Below are positions 24,862 through 35,182 of a DNA stretch of 64,000 bases, in pieces; positions within the stretch are counted from its first letter, which is position 1; each line of letters begins with the position of its first letter. Source of the DNA: Lacticaseibacillus pabuli (lineage in GTDB: Bacteria; Bacillota; Bacilli; Lactobacillales; Lactobacillaceae). The stretch covers positions 310,001 through 374,000 of the forward strand of contig NZ_CP117884.1 in the NCBI RefSeq assembly GCF_028736235.1, written 5' to 3'. Below the pieces are notes generated by a model. It worked only from the letters and a program-made list of their open reading frames with translations, was not told the origin of the DNA and did no database searches. Both the position numbers and the translations under genes were made by a program.

Positions 24862-26595
24862 ATGAAATTGATTCTCCCTTATCTCAAACAACAGTGGCAC
24901 CTCATCTCCGGTGCCCTCATCGCCACCATCCTGATGGCCTTTGCTGCGCTCTGGCAACCGCGCCTGCTGCAGTACGTCATGAACGCCATTGTGGCCCGTG
25001 ATAACGCCAAGGTGCTCAGCCTTGGTATCGAGCTGATTGTGCTCGCACTGCTCGGCATCGTCGCCGGCATCGTGAACACCGTCCTTAGTTCGCGTGCCGC
25101 CGTTAACATCGCGACCAATTTGCGTGCCGACTTATACGCTCACATCCAAAGCTTCTCCTACGCGGACGTTGAGCAGTTCTCCGCCAGCAAGCTCGTCGTG
25201 CGCATGACTAACGATATTAACCAGGTCCAGCGCCTCGTCATTGCCGCACTGCAAACTGTCGCCCGTGTGCCCATTATGTTCGTAGGTGCTGTCATTCTCG
25301 CGATTGCGACGATTCCTGATCTGTGGTGGCTACTGCTGATCATGATCGTCATCATCGTGTTGTGGGCCGCCGTTGGGATGACCCGCATGGCGCACTACTT
25401 TGGTGAAGTGCAGGGCTACATCGATGACGTGAACACGATTGCCCGTGAGAATCTGATGGGCGTGCGCGTTGTGAAGTCGTTCAACCAAGAGCATTCCCAG
25501 GAGGAAGAATTTGACAACTCTTCCGACAAAATGGGTGATGTGGCCGTTAAAATCGGCTACACCTTCTCCTACATGATGCCTGGCTTCTTCCTGATTTCGT
25601 ACGTCGCGATTATCCTCACCGTCATGATGATTGGTGGCATGGTCGGCGCCCACCCCGCATACGTTGCGGCGCTGGCCAGTTTCGTCGGTTACCTGATGCA
25701 GGTGCTGATGTCCGTCATCAACGCCTCTTTCGTGCTGGTCGGCTCGACACGTGCCTTTGTGTCCCTGAACCGGATTAACGAGGTCATGGCCCATCAGGCG
25801 ACGATGACCTTACCAGAAGGCCCTGCAGAGAATCTGCCTGGGAGCGTGGCGTTTGACCACGTGGACTTTACCTATCCTGGTAGCAGCCACGAAACGCTGC
25901 ATGACGTCTCGTTCCAGCTCGACGCGGGGCAAATGCTCGGCATTGTCGGTGCAACGGGCTCTGGCAAGACGACGTTGGCACAGCTGATTCCCCGGCTCTT
26001 TGACGTGACGGGTGGGCGTGTGTTGATTGGTGGCAAGGACGTGCGAACCCTTTCGGCGGCAACGCTGCGGAAGGTGGTCGCGATGGTCCTGCAGCGGTCG
26101 ACCTTATTCTCCGGTACCATTGCGCAGAACTTGCGCCAGGGCAAACCAGACGCGGATGAGCACCAGATGCAATGGGCGGCGGATATCGCGCAGTCCAGTG
26201 AGTTTGTGCGGCACCTGCCTGGCCATTTCAACGCCGAGGTGGCCGAACGTTCTGCCAACTTCTCTGGCGGGCAAAAACAGCGCCTCGCCATTACGCGTGG
26301 GGTAATTGCGCAGCCAGAAATCCTGATTATGGATGACTCGACGAGTGCCCTTGATGCTCGGAGTGAGCGCTTGGTCCAAGAAGCGCTGCGCAAAGAGCTC
26401 AAGAACACGACGACGGTTATCATCGCGGAAAAGATAGCCTCCGTCGTGCGGGCCAACAAGATTTTGGTCATGGATCACGGCCAGATTATTGCCTCTGGGA
26501 CGCATGAGGAACTCCTGCAAACCAGTCCGGAGTATCAGGCCATTTACCGCAGTCAGATGGGCACGGAAGGAGGTCTTGACCTTGACAAAGCTTAA
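24862..26595 (+). CDS. ABC exporter half-transporter, degenerate-site subunit (LmrC/EfrC-like)
   Basis: A 577-residue protein with a six-helix transmembrane domain (residues ~1-310) fused to an ATPase domain. Walker A is GATGSGKTT, the signature FSGGQKQRL and Walker B ILIMDDSTSALD, in which the catalytic Glu is replaced by Asp. The switch His is also missing (IIAEKIASV). This pattern marks the degenerate half of heterodimeric multidrug exporters such as LmrCD, BmrCD and EfrCD. I favour ATG 24862 (MKLILPYLKQQW); an in-frame GTG at 24811 abuts GAAGGAAG with no spacer. It overlaps the second half-transporter by 14 bases. Confidence 0.88.
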   Translation: MKLILPYLKQQWHLISGALIATILMAFAALWQPRLLQYVMNAIVARDNAKVLSLGIELIVLALLGIVAGIVNTVLSSRAAVNIATNLRADLYAHIQSFSYADVEQFSASKLVVRMTNDINQVQRLVIAALQTVARVPIMFVGAVILAIATIPDLWWLLLIMIVIIVLWAAVGMTRMAHYFGEVQGYIDDVNTIARENLMGVRVVKSFNQEHSQEEEFDNSSDKMGDVAVKIGYTFSYMMPGFFLISYVAIILTVMMIGGMVGAHPAYVAALASFVGYLMQVLMSVINASFVLVGSTRAFVSLNRINEVMAHQATMTLPEGPAENLPGSVAFDHVDFTYPGSSHETLHDVSFQLDAGQMLGIVGATGSGKTTLAQLIPRLFDVTGGRVLIGGKDVRTLSAATLRKVVAMVLQRSTLFSGTIAQNLRQGKPDADEHQMQWAADIAQSSEFVRHLPGHFNAEVAERSANFSGGQKQRLAITRGVIAQPEILIMDDSTSALDARSERLVQEALRKELKNTTTVIIAEKIASVVRANKILVMDHGQIIASGTHEELLQTSPEYQAIYRSQMGTEGGLDLDKA

Positions 26596-28342
26596 AACAG
26601 CGCTGGGCTTTTACTGGCGTTACATGAAGGTTTACCCGTGGCACTTCCTGGTGCTACTGTTCACGGTCATCCTGTTTACCGTGACCTATAACCTGGCGCC
26701 CACCTACCTGGGGAAGACAGTCCAAGACCTGACGAACTTTACGCAGGGTCAGCACGGCACGATGGACACGTTCCAGTCGGATCTACTGATTATGGCGGTG
26801 CTGTTTATTCTGTCCGCCATCGGGGATGCGTCGACTTCCTTTGTCATGAGTTGGGTCGGCGGTCGGTCCACGCAGGAAATGCGTAACGACCTGTTTGGCA
26901 AGATGCAACGCATGAAGGTCGGCTACTTTGACTCCCACAGCGATGGGGACGTTCTGGCGCGGTTCACGAGTGACCTGGACAACATCTTTAACGCGATGAA
27001 CGAAGCGTTTGTCCAGCTGATTTACTCGGCTGCCCAGATTATTGGCGTGCTGATTATCATGTTGCGGATGAACGTGCCGCTCGCGCTGGTGACGATGTCG
27101 ACGACGCCCGTGACGATTCTCATTGCCGCGTACGTCATTCGGCGGGCCAACCGTGCGATTGATGAGCAGCAGGCCGATATCGGGAAACTGAACGGCTACA
27201 TTAATGAACAAATCACTGGGCAGAAGCTGATTATTGCCAACAATTTACAGAAAGATTCGCTCGCGGGCTTTGGCACGCGGAACGCAGACGTCCAGCAGAC
27301 CTCAACATCCGGCCAAATCTGGTCGGGGACCTTGCAGCCCGTCATGAACGGGATGATGTTACTGACAACTGCGATTGTCGTGTTCTTTGGGAGCTGGCTG
27401 GTTCTGCAGGGCAACCTGCAGACGGGTGCGGCCCTTGCTCTGGTTGTGGTCTACGTCCAGTTTGCACAGAACTACTTCCAGCCACTGGTCGCGGTGACCA
27501 GTGTTTACAACCAGCTGCAGCTCGCCATGACGGGTGCGCGGCGTGTCGAGGAGGTTCACCACGAAGACGATGAACCCCGGCCGGCAAATGGCTTGCCAGT
27601 GCCCAAGACCTTCGATGCAGTGCGCATTGAGGACGTTCACTTTGGGTACAAGCCGGACGTTGAGATCCTGCATGGCATTACCATCACGGCCCCACATGGC
27701 AAGATGATTGCGGTCGTCGGGCCAACTGGTGCCGGTAAAACGACACTGATCAACCTGCTCAACCGCTTCTACGACGTGGACTCCGGGCACATTCTGATTG
27801 GTGAAACCGACATCCGTGACATCGACTTGCACGCATTGCGCCAAGAAGTCGGCATCGTGCTGCAAGATCCGCAGATGTTCTCTGGTACGATTGCCAGCAA
27901 CATCGCGTTTGGGAAACCAGATGCGTCCATGGATGAGATTCGCGAAGCTGCGCGCACCGCGCAACTGGATGACTACATCATGGGTCTACCTCAGGGGTAT
28001 GACACGCCAGTCAGTGATGAACAGTCCATCCTCTCCGCGGGGCAGAAGCAACTGCTCAGTATCGCGCGGACCTTGCTTGTTAACCCGCCAATTCTGATTT
28101 TGGATGAGGCCACGAGTAACGTGGATACCGTTACCGAGTCACTGATTCAAACGGCGATGGACCGCCTGATTGTCGGCCGGACCAGCTTTGTCATCGCGCA
28201 CCGGCTGAAGACCGTGCTCAACGCGGACAATATCGTTGTTATTCGTGATGGTGCCATTACTGAATCCGGGACGCATCAAGAACTGCTAGCGGCAGACGGG
28301 TTTTATGCTGGTTTGTACAAGAGTCAGACCATCTTTGACTAG
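26582..28342 (+). CDS. ABC exporter half-transporter, consensus-site subunit (LmrD/EfrD-like)
   Basis: A 586-residue TMD-NBD protein. Walker A is GPTGAGKTT, the signature LSAGQKQLL, and Walker B ILILDEATSNVD with the catalytic Glu. The switch His is present in FVIAHRLKTV. It complements the degenerate subunit encoded just upstream, so the pair should form one asymmetric exporter for drugs or lipids. The start was placed at TTG 26582, eight bases after AAGGAGG; the longer frame from 26489 lies inside the upstream gene. A terminator follows. Confidence 0.9.
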   Translation: MTKLKTALGFYWRYMKVYPWHFLVLLFTVILFTVTYNLAPTYLGKTVQDLTNFTQGQHGTMDTFQSDLLIMAVLFILSAIGDASTSFVMSWVGGRSTQEMRNDLFGKMQRMKVGYFDSHSDGDVLARFTSDLDNIFNAMNEAFVQLIYSAAQIIGVLIIMLRMNVPLALVTMSTTPVTILIAAYVIRRANRAIDEQQADIGKLNGYINEQITGQKLIIANNLQKDSLAGFGTRNADVQQTSTSGQIWSGTLQPVMNGMMLLTTAIVVFFGSWLVLQGNLQTGAALALVVVYVQFAQNYFQPLVAVTSVYNQLQLAMTGARRVEEVHHEDDEPRPANGLPVPKTFDAVRIEDVHFGYKPDVEILHGITITAPHGKMIAVVGPTGAGKTTLINLLNRFYDVDSGHILIGETDIRDIDLHALRQEVGIVLQDPQMFSGTIASNIAFGKPDASMDEIREAARTAQLDDYIMGLPQGYDTPVSDEQSILSAGQKQLLSIARTLLVNPPILILDEATSNVDTVTESLIQTAMDRLIVGRTSFVIAHRLKTVLNADNIVVIRDGAITESGTHQELLAADGFYAGLYKSQTIFD

Positions 28343-28371
28343 TGAAACAATTCTCATAAATATTATTTTGG

Positions 28372-28405
28372 AAGCGACTTGCAGACGAAAGCAAGCCGCT
28401 TTTTT
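28372..28405 (+). terminator. Terminator of the ABC exporter operon
   Basis: AAGCGACTTGC pairs with GCAAGCCGCTT (one mismatch) around an 8-nt loop, followed by a T run. Confidence 0.85.
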
Positions 28406-28496
28406 GATACGAATGCAAGTGCAAAATTAGTAATCTGAGACATCCATGTGCATTTTGGGACAAACTTTAAAAAAGGGCTGTTCTTTTCGGTTAAGG

Positions 28497-28542
28497 TGTT
28501 AGAATACTCGTATGATAAATGTCCGGGCAAACGGTCCGGACA
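28497..28542 (+). promoter_or_regulatory. Promoter and inverted repeat upstream of P-type ATPase
   Basis: TGTTAGAAT (28497-28505) is an extended -10. Fifteen bases on, TGTCCGG (28520-28526) and CCGGACA (28536-28542) form a hairpin or operator in the early leader, 30 nt before the ATPase start. Confidence 0.5.
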
Positions 28543-28571
28543 AGTTTATATTTATTATATGAGGTGTAGTT

Positions 28572-31340
28572 ATGGGAAAGTTGACACGTACGCCGCAGGA
28601 GCTGGCAAAAGAAGACCAGACTGCGGTGCTAGGTGAACTTCAGACCAGCCTGAAAGGTTTATCTTCGGATGAAGCGCAGGCACGCCTGAACAAATTTGGT
28701 CCAAATAAGATTCAAAAGGGACAGAAACAGTCCCAGCTAAAGGCCTTTCTGAAAAACTTCACCAGTCTCATGGCCATCTTGCTCTGGGTAGGTGGTATCA
28801 TCGCGATTGCCGCGGGGATGCCCGAACTTGGGATTGCCATCTGGTGTGTGAACCTCATTAACGGTGTCTTCAGTTACTGGCAGGAGTTTGCTGCGCAGAA
28901 GGCCACTGATTCACTGATGAAGATGTTGCCAACCTACGTGCACGTTCGGCGTGGTGGCAAGCTGGAGCAGATTGAAACCGTTGATCTGGTCCCAGGTGAT
29001 GTTTTTGAGCTCCAGGCGGGGGATGCGATTTCCGCTGACTCCTACCTGCTGGATGCGACCTCGATGCAGGTTGACCAGTCCGCGTTGACTGGTGAATCCG
29101 TGCCAGAGAGCAAGTCCGTTGCGTACGACCCAGGTGAAGGCCAATTCGCGGAATCCAACATTATCTATGCTGGGACCACGGTTGGTGCCGGGACTGGGCT
29201 GGCTGTTGCCGTTTCAACGGGGATGGATAGTGAGTTTGGCCGGATTGCCAAGCTGACCCAGAACCAGGAAAAGACCAACAGTCCACTGACAATTGAACTA
29301 AATCGTTTGACCCAGCAATTATCCATTATCGCGATTGGGATGGGGATTCTCTTCTTCGTCTTGGCCGTTACCATCGTGCACTACCCAATGGCGAAGGCCT
29401 TTATCTTCGCGCTAGGGATGATTGTGGCCTTCATTCCAGAAGGTCTGCTCCCAACCGTCACGCTGTCACTGGCACAAGGTGTGCAACGGATGGCGAAGAA
29501 ACACGCGCTCGTTAAGGAATTGAACTCCGTGGAAACACTGGGTGAAACGACGGTTATCTGTTCCGATAAGACCGGGACGCTGACGCAAAACGCCATGACC
29601 GTGAACCACATCTGGTTGCCACACCGCGAATTCGGTGTGACCGGGAATGGCTTTGTGAACAATGGGCACGTCAAGTTCCGTGGGGATAACGTTGATTTGA
29701 GCCGTCAGCCTGAACTGAAGCTGCTGCTCCAAATCTCCGCCCTGGACAATGACACCCGCGTTCAGCAGGGCGACGATGGGCCTAAGCTCCTCGGGACACC
29801 AACCGAAGCTGCCATGATCATCATGGCGGAAAAGGCTGGCCTCAGTCCTGATGAACTGGGCAAAGAATTCCCACGTGTCACCGAACTGACCTTCGACTCC
29901 GACCGTAAGCGCATGACCACCATCAACAAGCTACCTAATGGGGACTTCCGCATTTGCGTGAAGGGCTCACTGGGTGACATGCTCGGTCAGTGCACGAGCG
30001 TTCTGGATCGCGACGGTAAGCGCGACATCACCGACAACGATAAGACCCGTGCTGCCCGCGCTGAGCATGACTACGCTCAGACCGGCCTGCGCACCTTGGC
30101 CGTTGCCTACCGCGATGTCCCTGCCGCTGAAGCACCTGATGAATGGACGATTGAGAACTCCGAAACCAACTTGACTCTCATCGGCCAGGCTGCGATGGCT
30201 GACCCAGCTCGTCCAGAAATCTTTGATGCGGTTAAGAAGTGCCACGAAGCCTCCATCCGCATCATCATGGTTACTGGTGACAGCCCCGTTGTTGCCGCGA
30301 ACGTTGCCGCACAAATCGGTATCGTCTCCAGCAGCAAGGCTCGCGTTATCACGGGTGACGAGCTGTCTAAGATGTCTGAAGATGAGCTCAAGGCTGCCTT
30401 CAAGGACGAGTTGATTTTCGCCCGTGTTGCGCCTGAACAAAAGTACAAGATTGTTTCCACACTCCAGGATATGGGTGAAATCGTCGCCTCCACCGGTGAC
30501 GGTGTTAACGACGCGCCTGCCCTGAAGAAGGCCGATATCGGTGTCGCCATGGGTGTCACCGGGACCGACGTTGCCAAGGATGCGGCGGACATGATCCTGA
30601 CTGACGATAACTTTGCTTCCATCGTTGCTGCGATTGAAGAAGGCCGGACCGTTTACAACAACATCCAAAAGTTCCTGACTTACATCCTGAACTCTAACGT
30701 GGGTGAAGCCGTTCCTTCTATCCTGTTCCTCCTTAGCCGTGGCTTGATTCCACTGCCACTGACGGTTATGCAGATTCTGACCATCGACCTGGGGACCGAC
30801 ATGTTGCCTGCCCTGGGACTCGGTGCTGAACGTGCTGAACCTGGGATTATGCAGTTGCCACCTCGGGCGCGGAGTGCGCACTTAATGACGCGTTCTGTCA
30901 TGTGGCGTGCGTTCGCTTGGTACGGCATGATCGGCGGGGTCGTTTCCACAGCTGGTTACTTCTTTGTCAACCACATGTACGGTTGGCCAACACAGGCGCT
31001 TGCTTCTAGCGGTGCCGTTTACGTTGAAGCCACAACCATGACACTGGCCTGCGTGGTCTTCTGTCAGATTGCCAACGTCATGAACTGCCGGACGCAGAAC
31101 GCATCCGTTTTCTCCGTTGGGCTGTTCAAGAACTGGAAGATCAACTCTGGGATTATCTTCGAAGTCTTCATCGTCACGGCTCTGATGTATGCACCATTGC
31201 TCCAGAGCGTGTTCGAAACTGGTCCTCTGGGCTGGCAGGAATGGTTGTTCCTGATTTGCATTCCAATTCCAGTCTTCTTAATTGAAGAACTGCGCAAGTT
31301 TGCAGTACGGCGTCATCGCCATGGTGCTGCGGCTGTCTAA
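28572..31340 (+). CDS. Cation-transporting P-type ATPase
   Basis: A 922-residue, type II P-ATPase with ten predicted membrane helices. The actuator motif is TGESVPESK, the phosphorylation site ICSDKTGTLTQNAMTV, and the hinge motifs MVTGDS and GDGVNDAPALKKADIGVAMG. The M4 motif IPEGLLPTVTLSLAQGVQRMAKK resembles Na/K-type pumps (PEGLL) more than the Ca pumps, which carry an acidic pair elsewhere. The ion cannot be assigned with confidence; Na, K, Ca or H are all possible. ATG 28572 follows GAGGTG. It is monocistronic, with a strong terminator behind it. Confidence 0.9.
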   Translation: MGKLTRTPQELAKEDQTAVLGELQTSLKGLSSDEAQARLNKFGPNKIQKGQKQSQLKAFLKNFTSLMAILLWVGGIIAIAAGMPELGIAIWCVNLINGVFSYWQEFAAQKATDSLMKMLPTYVHVRRGGKLEQIETVDLVPGDVFELQAGDAISADSYLLDATSMQVDQSALTGESVPESKSVAYDPGEGQFAESNIIYAGTTVGAGTGLAVAVSTGMDSEFGRIAKLTQNQEKTNSPLTIELNRLTQQLSIIAIGMGILFFVLAVTIVHYPMAKAFIFALGMIVAFIPEGLLPTVTLSLAQGVQRMAKKHALVKELNSVETLGETTVICSDKTGTLTQNAMTVNHIWLPHREFGVTGNGFVNNGHVKFRGDNVDLSRQPELKLLLQISALDNDTRVQQGDDGPKLLGTPTEAAMIIMAEKAGLSPDELGKEFPRVTELTFDSDRKRMTTINKLPNGDFRICVKGSLGDMLGQCTSVLDRDGKRDITDNDKTRAARAEHDYAQTGLRTLAVAYRDVPAAEAPDEWTIENSETNLTLIGQAAMADPARPEIFDAVKKCHEASIRIIMVTGDSPVVAANVAAQIGIVSSSKARVITGDELSKMSEDELKAAFKDELIFARVAPEQKYKIVSTLQDMGEIVASTGDGVNDAPALKKADIGVAMGVTGTDVAKDAADMILTDDNFASIVAAIEEGRTVYNNIQKFLTYILNSNVGEAVPSILFLLSRGLIPLPLTVMQILTIDLGTDMLPALGLGAERAEPGIMQLPPRARSAHLMTRSVMWRAFAWYGMIGGVVSTAGYFFVNHMYGWPTQALASSGAVYVEATTMTLACVVFCQIANVMNCRTQNASVFSVGLFKNWKINSGIIFEVFIVTALMYAPLLQSVFETGPLGWQEWLFLICIPIPVFLIEELRKFAVRRHRHGAAAV

Positions 31341-31350
31341 GCGCAAATGA

Positions 31351-31390
31351 AAAGTGCGTCTCTGATTTTTGTCAGGGACGCACTTTTTTT
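31351..31390. terminator. Terminator between P-type ATPase and Mga-like gene
   Basis: AAAGTGCGTCtCTGA pairs with TCAGgGACGCACTTT, followed by a T run on the plus strand. It lies between convergent genes. Confidence 0.88.
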
Positions 31391-32906
31391 ATGCGGTCGC
31401 GAAGCTAATCAACGCTGATTCGGTCGGCACTGCGAACAGTTTTTTGAGTATCCGTTCATTGATGGCCTGGAGAATTCCGGACCAGTTTTTTTGGATGTCG
31501 TCGAAAAAGTAGACGTCACTTTCTGGCTGTCCCGATTCAAACGTGTCGGTGATGACTAGGTCCGCCTGCGTGACATCCGTGGTGATTTCAACGTTGGCTT
31601 CGTTGAACACCCGGCTGATCATCGTGGCGAGCAGGGTGTAGGCCGTGTAGTCGCGGACGGATTGCAGGTACACGTGAACCTTGGGCGAGACGGTAATCGC
31701 GAGCACGGTGGTGATGAAGTTGGTCGCGATGAACTCGGCGTCGGCCGAAGCCAGTTGCGTCAGGTGGTTCTCACGAATGAACCCGCGCAAGACATCTGCA
31801 ATCTGCTTGGTCTGGGGACTTGGCGTCGTGGTGCGGGCGCCCTTGATATTGAAGATGTATTCGTTGAGCTTCCCCGTTTGACCATTGAGCAGATGGTAGT
31901 AGGCCAGCCCGATGGTAATGAAGTAGACCAGGATGTTTTCGATGTTCGGTGCAAGCTGCAGGTGCAGGGTCGACTTGAGCGTATTCGTGAGTATCTGCGC
32001 CAGGTTGGCAAAATAGGTGTTGGAGCTCCGCAACAGTCCGCCGACCTTGGTCTTGTTGCCCTCGGAGAAGAAGTCGGACAGGTAAATGCGGCTGAGAAAG
32101 TTGAAGTACAACCGCTCGGCGTAGACCTCGTCTGCGGGCATTTCTTCAAAGTGAGCGGGGTCGAAGTTGTCCGTGACGTCGTAATTGCTGATGAGCAGAT
32201 CGAACAATTCGCGCAACCGTTCATCGTGGCGCAAACGCACGTGATGACCGCCAGCGAGTCGCGTGGTCAAAATGGCGAACAGATGGGACATGAAGGTCCG
32301 TTTGGTGACCGACATGTGTTCAATGGGCGTGTCCATTTCACTGGGGAGCGCAGCCATGACCTGTTGCTGGGAATAAGCCGTGTAGGGCCAGTCCAGCGAC
32401 TGGAACGCATCCGTGTTCATCATGAAGGCCAGGATCCGCACCATGATTTCATCACCGCAAAGCGCGACGGTGTTGTTGGTAATACTGATGTTGATGTTGA
32501 GCGGTGCCAGATTGGCATTGATCGTTTTGATTAAGCGGTATAGGTAGGATTTGGAAACAAACAGGACCTGTGACAGTTGCGCCGGCGTCGTCTTCACCCT
32601 GCCAATGAGCATGGTGAGGATACGGAACTCGTAGTCCTGGTTCAGCAGGTCTAGTTTGAATTGATAAAACGTGAGCAACCCCTGGTCCTTCAGCGCCGGA
32701 TTGAGCCGAATGATGCCGACCTCGGTGATTTGAATGGCCTCATCAAGCCGTTGCGTCGCGGCCAGGTTTGCGTTAATCGCTGTGGTGCGTTGCCGCAATT
32801 TGCGCGGCGAAATGGCGAGTAAATCCGCGAGCTTGTTCACGGCGTACTTGCGCTTGGTCAGGTAATAATAAATCTGTAAGTCAATGCGTTGATTTTGCTG
32901 AAGCAT
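31389..32906 (-). CDS. Mga-like / PRD-type transcriptional regulator
   Basis: A 505-residue protein with an N-terminal pair of helix-turn-helix regions (KYAVNKLADLLAISPRKLRQRTTAINANL, then RVKTTPAQLSQVLFVSKSYLYRLIKTINANL). A long helical regulatory middle part follows. The C-terminal domain resembles an EIIB-like fold (ADLVITDTFESGQPESDVYFF). This layout is that of the Mga/AtxA family, which activates surface-protein genes and senses PTS phosphorylation. ATG 32906 follows GGGGGGCG; the upstream in-frame start at 32957 lacks a ribosome binding site. It is divergent from gtfA-gtfB and the adhesin, its most likely targets (inference). Confidence 0.8.
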   Translation of the reverse strand: MLQQNQRIDLQIYYYLTKRKYAVNKLADLLAISPRKLRQRTTAINANLAATQRLDEAIQITEVGIIRLNPALKDQGLLTFYQFKLDLLNQDYEFRILTMLIGRVKTTPAQLSQVLFVSKSYLYRLIKTINANLAPLNINISITNNTVALCGDEIMVRILAFMMNTDAFQSLDWPYTAYSQQQVMAALPSEMDTPIEHMSVTKRTFMSHLFAILTTRLAGGHHVRLRHDERLRELFDLLISNYDVTDNFDPAHFEEMPADEVYAERLYFNFLSRIYLSDFFSEGNKTKVGGLLRSSNTYFANLAQILTNTLKSTLHLQLAPNIENILVYFITIGLAYYHLLNGQTGKLNEYIFNIKGARTTTPSPQTKQIADVLRGFIRENHLTQLASADAEFIATNFITTVLAITVSPKVHVYLQSVRDYTAYTLLATMISRVFNEANVEITTDVTQADLVITDTFESGQPESDVYFFDDIQKNWSGILQAINERILKKLFAVPTESALISFATA

Positions 32907-33559
32907 ATTCTTCGCCCCCCGACAAAGATTGTATGCAACGTTATTAAAACGTGACATAATTTGTGACCGATTCGTTCATTTGGGCCAGTATACAAAATAA
33001 AATGTGTCTGTGCAAATATGTCTTAATTGTCAGCAATTAGGCAAACGATATAAATTAATTTGACACGCAATGTGTCCCGATAAGTCCAATCTTAACACCA
33101 CGATTGCCCAGTGCGATGTCAAGAAAAACCGCACGCTGGCGCATAGTTAGAACTAATTTGCACATACGAAAATGACGATATTTTTTGTCAAAGTCTGGGC
33201 AAGAATAATGTCAGTTGTGCCTGAAACCGCGCGGCTACGGATGAATATGGTGCTTTAATTCTCATGAAAAGTGACCAAAAGCGGTTGGCACCACGCACAA
33301 AACGGTCACACGATTTATGTAAATACTATATACATTTTAGTTGTTTAACCTCAAGATTATCGATGGGGATTCGATCAGCAGATTGTACGTTAAACGCAAC
33401 TGCCATATTCCAAAGGACACAAGTTGAACTTGAAATACGACAATCGGTAGCGTGTCCGTCAATCCGAATGTGTTATTGATTGACATTATTCTGGGACAGC
33501 ACGTTTTCAGGTAAGCCATCGTGGTTGCATTCACGTACAAGATTAAGGGGGGAAATTCA
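32907..33559. other. Long regulatory intergenic between Mga-like gene and gtfA
   Basis: About 650 bp, AT-rich, without a convincing gene. Short frames such as 33264-33479 have no ribosome binding site and no family resemblance. Length and position suggest divergent promoters and binding sites for the Mga-like regulator, but I could not single out a reliable -35/-10 pair. Confidence 0.45.
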
Positions 33560-35167
33560 TTGATATTCTTTTTGAACACAGGATTCAACGCGAAGAACTC
33601 AGGCATCGAACACGCCGAGCTGGGACGGGCACGCTTGTTCAAACAGTTCCAGCAACCATTCCAGTTTTTACTCCGCAACTGGAACCCACAACTCCACAGC
33701 ATTATGAACGGCTTTGGTATCGAAGATGACGCGTTCGTGAACTTGTTCGATTTTTATCAGGGAACGACGAATGTGGCATCCGAGACGGTACTTGCCCGTG
33801 ATATCGACTTTGGCCTGGATCAATTAAGCTATCAAGAAGAGCCCGCCAACCACCGTTATCTGGTAACACGCGGCAAGCAATTCGTTGGCCGCATCAACCT
33901 GTTTCCGGCAAACGCGGCGGGAGAACAACCGGTCCGCTCGGTTGAGCAGTTCGACATGTATGGCAACTTGTACAAGGTCGACTGTTATGACGAGCGCGGG
34001 TTTGTCTCCCTGAGTCAGTGGTACTCACCGGACAATAAGGTCGAAACGGAGTGCTGGTTCAACGCAACTGGTATCCCGGTCATCGAAACGTTCAACCGCA
34101 AAGACGCGGTGGGTCGCTTTGGCAAATCCGGCTGGCGGTTGTTTAAGCAGGATGGGTCGATGCACGTGTTTAATACTTTGGACCAACTGTACCTTGAGTT
34201 TCTGAACGATATGAACGCGGCACAGTTTGACCCAGAACGACCGAATATCTTCATCCTGGACCGTTCTGACATGGCGGACTGGTCACTCACCGAGCTGCGG
34301 CAGCCGGCATACACAGTCATGCATTTGCACAATGCGCACATCGGCAATCCGCAAGACCCGATGCATTCGATTTTGAACAATCACTACGAATACGCCATGT
34401 ACAATGCAAACGCCTATGATGCGCTAATCGCGGCAACGGATAACCAAACTTGCGACGTCACACGGCGGTTTAAACCACAGGCCAAGTTGTTCACCATCCC
34501 AGTTGGCATTGTCGCGGCACAACAGCTGCTGGCCGAGCGGATTCCAATGAGCGCGCGGCGTCCTGGCAGTATCCTGGTGACCGCGCGTGTGGCGCCTGAA
34601 AAGCAACTCGACCAGTTGGTACGGGCTGTCGGCATCGCCCGTCAGCAGGTCGCCGAGGTGAGTCTCGATATCTACGGCTACGTTGATCACCGGGATAACG
34701 ACCAGGCCCTGAAGGCGGTTCAGGCAGCAATTGCCGAGTATCACCTCGAAGACGTTGTGCACCTGCATGATTACGTGCAGGATGTCGCAGCCGTTCAGGA
34801 CCAGGCGCAGATTTACGGCCTCACTTCAGTTATGGAAGGATTCAACCTGGCGCTCATGGAGGCACAGGCACACGGCGAAGTGGGCTTGACCTACGACGTG
34901 AACTACGGGCCGAACGAACTGGTTGAGGATGGCAAGAATGGCTTTGTCGTGCCATACGCCGATGTGAACGCTTTGGCCGACCGTTTAGTCGCGCTGCTCA
35001 CGGACTCGGCGGCGCTGCAGGCAAAGTCAGATGCAGCGTACGAGTTGTCCCAGCGATTCTCACCAGCATCGGTTTGGCACCAGTGGCAGGCACTGCTGGC
35101 AGATGCCCAGGCGACATGGCCCGGTAAACTTAGCCAATACCGATTGCCCATCGCGCAGGGCTTGTAG
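33560..35167 (+). CDS. gtfA: Protein O-glycosyltransferase subunit, GtfA/TagE5-like
   Basis: A 535-residue protein. The N-terminal half is the DUF1975-type domain of the TagE/GtfA group (MIFFLNTGFNAKNSGIEHAELGRARLFKQF, NLFDFYQGTTNV). The C-terminal half is a GT4 family glycosyltransferase with ILVTARVAPEKQLDQLVRA and the EX7E motif in SVMEGFNLALMEAQAHG. I chose TTG 33560 behind AAGGGGGGA; the in-frame codon at 33521 would place that Shine-Dalgarno inside the gene. In L. plantarum, paired GtfA/GtfB (TagE5/TagE6) add O-GlcNAc to surface proteins. Its place before a serine-rich adhesin suggests that substrate here. Confidence 0.85.
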   Translation: MIFFLNTGFNAKNSGIEHAELGRARLFKQFQQPFQFLLRNWNPQLHSIMNGFGIEDDAFVNLFDFYQGTTNVASETVLARDIDFGLDQLSYQEEPANHRYLVTRGKQFVGRINLFPANAAGEQPVRSVEQFDMYGNLYKVDCYDERGFVSLSQWYSPDNKVETECWFNATGIPVIETFNRKDAVGRFGKSGWRLFKQDGSMHVFNTLDQLYLEFLNDMNAAQFDPERPNIFILDRSDMADWSLTELRQPAYTVMHLHNAHIGNPQDPMHSILNNHYEYAMYNANAYDALIAATDNQTCDVTRRFKPQAKLFTIPVGIVAAQQLLAERIPMSARRPGSILVTARVAPEKQLDQLVRAVGIARQQVAEVSLDIYGYVDHRDNDQALKAVQAAIAEYHLEDVVHLHDYVQDVAAVQDQAQIYGLTSVMEGFNLALMEAQAHGEVGLTYDVNYGPNELVEDGKNGFVVPYADVNALADRLVALLTDSAALQAKSDAAYELSQRFSPASVWHQWQALLADAQATWPGKLSQYRLPIAQGL

Positions 35168-35182
35168 AAAGGGGGAGGCATA

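Noticed and set aside
33264-33479. Putative 71-residue protein between the Mga-like gene and gtfA
   Set aside because: No Shine-Dalgarno, no domain, and composition like non-coding DNA; the interval is better read as regulatory.
33521-33559. Longer N-terminus for GtfA
   Set aside because: The AAGGGGGGA at 33545-33553 would then lie inside the gene; TTG 33560 gives the family-typical start MIFFLNTGF.
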